The position numbers and the translations under genes were made by a program. A DNA stretch of 64,000 nt from Nematopogon swammerdamellus (Eukaryota > Arthropoda > Insecta > Lepidoptera > Adelidae), in the NCBI GenBank assembly GCA_946902875.1, contig OX336359.1, positions 620,001 through 684,000 on the forward strand, in the 5' to 3' direction. The notes beneath the pieces were generated by a model. The model worked only from the letters and a program-made list of their open reading frames with translations, did not search any database and was not told where the DNA came from. Below, piece after piece: positions 60,094 through 64,000 of the stretch. The stretch's first letter is position 1. Each line of letters begins with the position of its first letter.

Positions 60094-60489
60094 AGCGGCG
60101 GGTGGCCGAGTGGTTTGGGCATCGGCTTCTCATGCGAGAGGTCCCAGGTTCGAATCCAGCCGGCGTGTACCAATGAGTTTTTTCTGACGAAAAAATTTAC
60201 GTGCATACCTATACCTGCTGCTTCACCGTTTTGAACCGGTCCCTTCCCTTGCGCCTTACTAGGTGGTAGGCTCAAATTGTAGCCGACTGTGTTGGTACCA
60301 CCGTACTGGATGTAAGATGGCCGCATAGCAGCCTCGACTGTGTTCTCCTCTAGTCCAGTATAGCCAGCAATCCAGGGAAGTCTCCGGTATGGCACCTACC
60401 TTCTCGGAGGTGATATTGGCTGGTCGGAGCATGCGCTTTGGCCCCTCCGACTCAGCCACTCATACCGGATTACATAAAAAAAAAATAAG
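60094..60489 (+). mobile_element. tRNA-derived SINE type 1, about 395 bp
   Basis: RNA polymerase III boxes: A box TGGCCGAGTGG at 60103-60113 and B box GGTTCGAATCC at 60147-60157, spaced as in a tRNA gene with a serine/leucine-like variable region. Then a SINE body (TACTAGGTGGTAGG, GTTGGTACCACCGTACTGGA) and a 3' part (CCTTCTCGGAGGTGATATTG, ACTCAGCCACTCATACCGGA) ending in a poly(A)-like tail. The 3' part resembles the 3' UTR of the LINE at 53296-54400. Partial copies: 42990-43200, 51815-52025, 46370-46440(-) and 52400-52485(-). Confidence 0.82.
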
Positions 60490-63400
60490 GGGATCGCACT
60501 TTTTCGTGGGGTCTATACAAAGAGATTAAGAGGGTGAGTTTAATGTCTTTGGGTCTATAGGAACGAACGAAAAGACATTTTCAATGTCAAAATCTCCTGA
60601 GCCGAGCGGCGGCGGCGCGGAGCGGGCGGTCGGCGCGGTGGCTCGCGGCCGCGACGGAGCAGCGCGGCGCACAGTGGGTGAACCAACGTAGCAACTGAAA
60701 ATTACTATAATTTTTTTTTCCATGACGGAATTATATTTCCTTCATTTGATCATGATTGATTACAGATGAATGAGTTATGAGAAGAAAATCTATTGAAATG
60801 GTGTTTTTGGCAAGACTTGGCAGCTGATTTTTTGCTTACAATATTAATTGCACAATAAGCCCATATTAAAATGTAGACGGCACCTCGCGGAGATTGCATT
60901 CAAATATCCCGCTATACATTCATAATTTTTTTTTTTTCAATATTTGGTCAAGTTCAAATTTGCATGATTATTGTTACTTAAACAAGCTACAAAAAACAAA
61001 ACAAAATATTTTTAAAATAAATATATAAGGTCTTTCAAAATTAGTTAATAGTACGCTAAGGGGGGGTTCTGTATCATATAGGGAGTAAAACCTATATAAA
61101 AAATTTTGGACCTAGGGCTTGTTTTATGTAAAAAAAAAATTATGTATTTAAATAAAAAAATTGGTGGTTGATTTTTATAGCCTAATCGATTCAGTTTCAT
61201 AACAGCAACAAAAAAGTCTTCATTAACATTATGATGTAACACGTGTAAGTAGGTAAAAAAATCTAATTCTTTTTATTCTATCTTTTTTGTTCCTGGAATG
61301 AAAATGAAACCATTAGGAAATAATTTTTTTTACATTTTACATAAAAAAGAAAACGACACGAAAAAAAAATTACGACATTTATTCAATGAAGAATAAATAG
61401 AGATGAAGGCTGATATAATGTCAATTTTCTGATCTACAAAAATTACTGGCACGTTCTAAATAAATTTTTTTCAAAGCAATGTCATTTTCTCGCCTTTTAT
61501 ATATATCGTCGTAACAGCCGGGACATTAAGATAGCTCTTACACGTTGGAAAGAAAGTACAGTTTCCTTTTTTTGCAAAGCATGTCGTTTTCTCGCCTTCC
61601 ACAGGACCAGATGGTCGTAACAGCCGCGTTTTCTGACAGTTCGCATTACCGCGCAAGCCGCTATAAGGAACTTCGTTCCAATATTCCAATTACATAACTG
61701 AGTACTTTCTTTATACATAGTCATTTAACAACTATTACTATGACGCCACTCTCGAAATCGAGAAAAAATCAGATTTTTGTTATAAAAAATGTCAGTGCGT
61801 GTCATAATAAAATATATGGAATAGTTTTTTTTTATTTCAAAGTAAGTTTTTGGGTTACTCTTACTTTTCATCTTTTACGCCAATTTGCCTGTATGGAAAG
61901 TTGATATTTAATTATGTATTGAACGGGCATTGCCTCCCCCCTAATATGGGCGAGAAAAGCGGTATCAACCTGAATGTTCTTCAATAAATATATTATGGTT
62001 TTATTCGTCCTATTTAGACAAACAATAATTGGTAGGTTTTACTGGATTTGACAAAGGCAAAATGCCGATAGGCACTGTGGACAATCCATTGTTTCATTCC
62101 ATATTTTTTTCCGCCTAATTCTGACAATTGATACACAGTGTAGGGCCAAATGCGTGCGTGCGATTAGGATAAAGTGGAGATGGCTTCTTTAAAATTATAT
62201 TTTTTTACGTCACACCTTTAAAAACGGAAACACAAACACGATGGATTCCCAAAAGAATTATTTTATAATAATATATTTTTGTTGTTGCATATTAGATGGC
62301 AATTTGAAAAGCTACAAAAAATTCAACAAAATACCAGAACCCCTAAACATGATTTTTATTTATAGATTTTTTTTTGTGTTTTCTTTGTTTTTGACGTGAA
62401 TTTGATGAAACGTCTTTATCCGGCAGCCGGTTTTTTACAAAAAAGTTGCGTCACGAAAATTATGTACTTTTGGCGACTTATATCTCGAAACTATAAGAGT
62501 TACAGGAAGGTGAGACATATCCGACTTACTAAGTTGACATACCCGAGAGTCGTACATCAAGCCCTTCTATAAATATGGCCCTTAGAAAAAAGGCTTAGAA
62601 AATCAATAAATGCTTATAACTCCTGAACTACTGGTCAGATCGACTTGCAAATTGTTTCTTTATATAGAAAAAAATTGCTCTTTTTGAAATAGTTGTATTT
62701 TTTTCAAAATTGGTTCAGCCGTTTCAGAATAAAAAAGGAGAAGTGTTTGAGAGGGCATATTTCGGAAACTACTGATCCACGACTTCCACGACTACTCATC
62801 CGCTGGAGAAAATGATAGGCCTCGACGAGATTAAAATTTTTTTTTTATGTTTTTTTTGCTCCTTTTTTTACATAACATTGCCTTGTTTTAAATTTTAACT
62901 TCGTAGGATAAGAGGAAGTGGTTCTAATTTGGCTTCCAAGAATTGACCCACACATACTAACAAACCAACATACAGGGAAAGTTAAATAAAAGCTTGTAAA
63001 ATAATTTTAACCTACATTTAATTGCTCTAATAAACTTATACTACTGATCCACGACTACTCATCCGCTGAACGAAATGATAGGCCTCGATAGGATTTTTTT
63101 TTCGAAAACTACTGCTCGCAAACTAATCGTGTGGTGGGACAAGCAAGGATAGGTATCGATGAGATCTTCATAAAATTCTAGAATCTGCGGCCGTGTCTCC
63201 TACACAGCCCACTCGCTTTTTTTTATTGAAAGCGCGACGCAATCCTTTTTAACAAATTCCTGTTTTCAAACAATTTTCCTTTTAAAAGCTGATATTTGGC
63301 AGAGCCATCCCACAGGTGCAAGCCGTACTCCAAGGATGACCTGATCTGCGATTTGTGCAAAAGGACTTTACGTGCACAAGAAATTTATGTGATTCTTTCT

Positions 63401-64000
63401 TGGTTGGTTCTTGTTTGCTTCTTACAGATTTTGAATGTAATATTTACTTGCTTTTATGACAAAGTGGTTCAAAAACTTTAAAGGGAGGAATACGAAAATA
63501 TGAAAAACTGGTCTCGTTTAAATAGTTAGTGAGAAATTATTATTTAGGTTGACCGCAAAATTAAGTTTGTTTGTAATATATTTATGTATCATAAAATTAA
63601 TCTTGAGATGAACTTAATTTACATTGTGTGTGTGGCTTTGAAGTGGGAGGTGATGGCCGGGGGTGAGGAATGTTAATTATTTTTATAACCAGTTTGGTGG
63701 TTTAAAAAAATTATAAGGGTTAATTTATAGAAGATTCGTCACTACGCTCTGCACCTTCTATATATTAACCGTAACTTAATAGCGACCATGTCGAGGCAGC
63801 CCGTGTCGTTTTTGCATACATGTATAATCAAAATTAATGTGTTTGTGGTTAAAAAAAAGTTAAGTTTCCATTTTGCATGAAAATTTAAAAATTAAATGTA
63901 GTATGGAAAATCTGTTCCTTTATTTTTTTAAAGTAAACTAAATAAACTACGCGTACAGCAAAACACTAAAATTCCTATTTTAACTTGGTCTAGGCAATAA
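60490..64000. other. AT-rich spacer, no supported gene
   Basis: A GC-rich patch at 60600-60680 (GCGGCGGCGCGGAGCGGGCG) stands alone. 61485-61690 repeats TTTTCTCGCCTT...CGTCGTAACAGCC twice. CTACTGATCCACGACT...ACTCATCCGCTG occurs at 62770-62810 and 63041-63070. The frame at 63296-63481 has no family features. OR-D exons 1-3 were looked for here and not found. Confidence 0.5.

Noticed and set aside
60094..60175. Functional tRNA gene
   Set aside because: A and B boxes are present, but the sequence runs into a SINE body and tail and no complete cloverleaf end is evident.

Overview
This window reads as nuclear DNA of an insect, most likely a moth or butterfly. Three things point that way: a perfect (TTAGG)n array interrupted by R1-clade-type LINEs with the junctions known from Bombyx TRAS elements, four tandem 7tm_6-type odorant receptor (OR) gene copies with short introns, and AT-rich spacer crowded with LINE, SINE, MITE and foldback debris. 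No tRNA or rRNA gene, CRISPR array or prokaryotic operon was seen.

Layout. (1) 1-8264: a young Ty3/gypsy LTR retrotransposon whose 5' LTR starts outside the window. The visible 1183 bp of the left LTR matches the right LTR base for base. Each LTR carries five 143-bp tandem units, and gag and pol overlap with a slippery heptamer and a possible H-type pseudoknot. (2) 8265-14004: two minus-strand LINEs in tandem, separated by (TTAGG)n at 10253-10411. The downstream one has an intact 5' junction and an ORF1 cut by the gypsy element. The upstream one is 5'-truncated in its endonuclease domain, carries RT and RNase H, and ends in poly(A) exactly on the telomeric repeat. (3) 14398-16365: a foldback DNA transposon with arms of about 700 bp around a DUF4817-like ORF. 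(4) 17405-22703: a compound Penelope-like element (PLE), made of an inverted 3' fragment joined to a nearly full-length RT plus GIY-YIG copy, inside one 14-bp target-site duplication, with hammerhead-like motifs in its terminal repeats.

(5) 22903-54720: four OR copies, all on the minus strand. OR-A (22903-29430), OR-B (32248-38344) and OR-C (42861-47315) each have seven exons of identical sizes (535, 96, 193, 106, 102, 153 and 57 nt) and encode 413 aa. OR-D (51682-54720) shows only the last four exons. A resembles B and C resembles D, so the array looks like successive tandem duplications. The introns hold LINEs, SINEs and other repeats. (6) 54721-64000: no host gene that I can support; retroelement remnants, a foldback element built of 67-69-bp minisatellites (about 56950-58485), a tRNA-derived SINE (60094-60489) and AT-rich spacer.

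In terms of function, the only host genes are candidate chemoreceptors expected in sensory-neuron membranes together with Orco. Everything else is mobile DNA in several nested layers. The telomere-type LINE/(TTAGG)n block beside a chemoreceptor cluster suggests a subtelomeric or formerly telomeric site. That is an inference.
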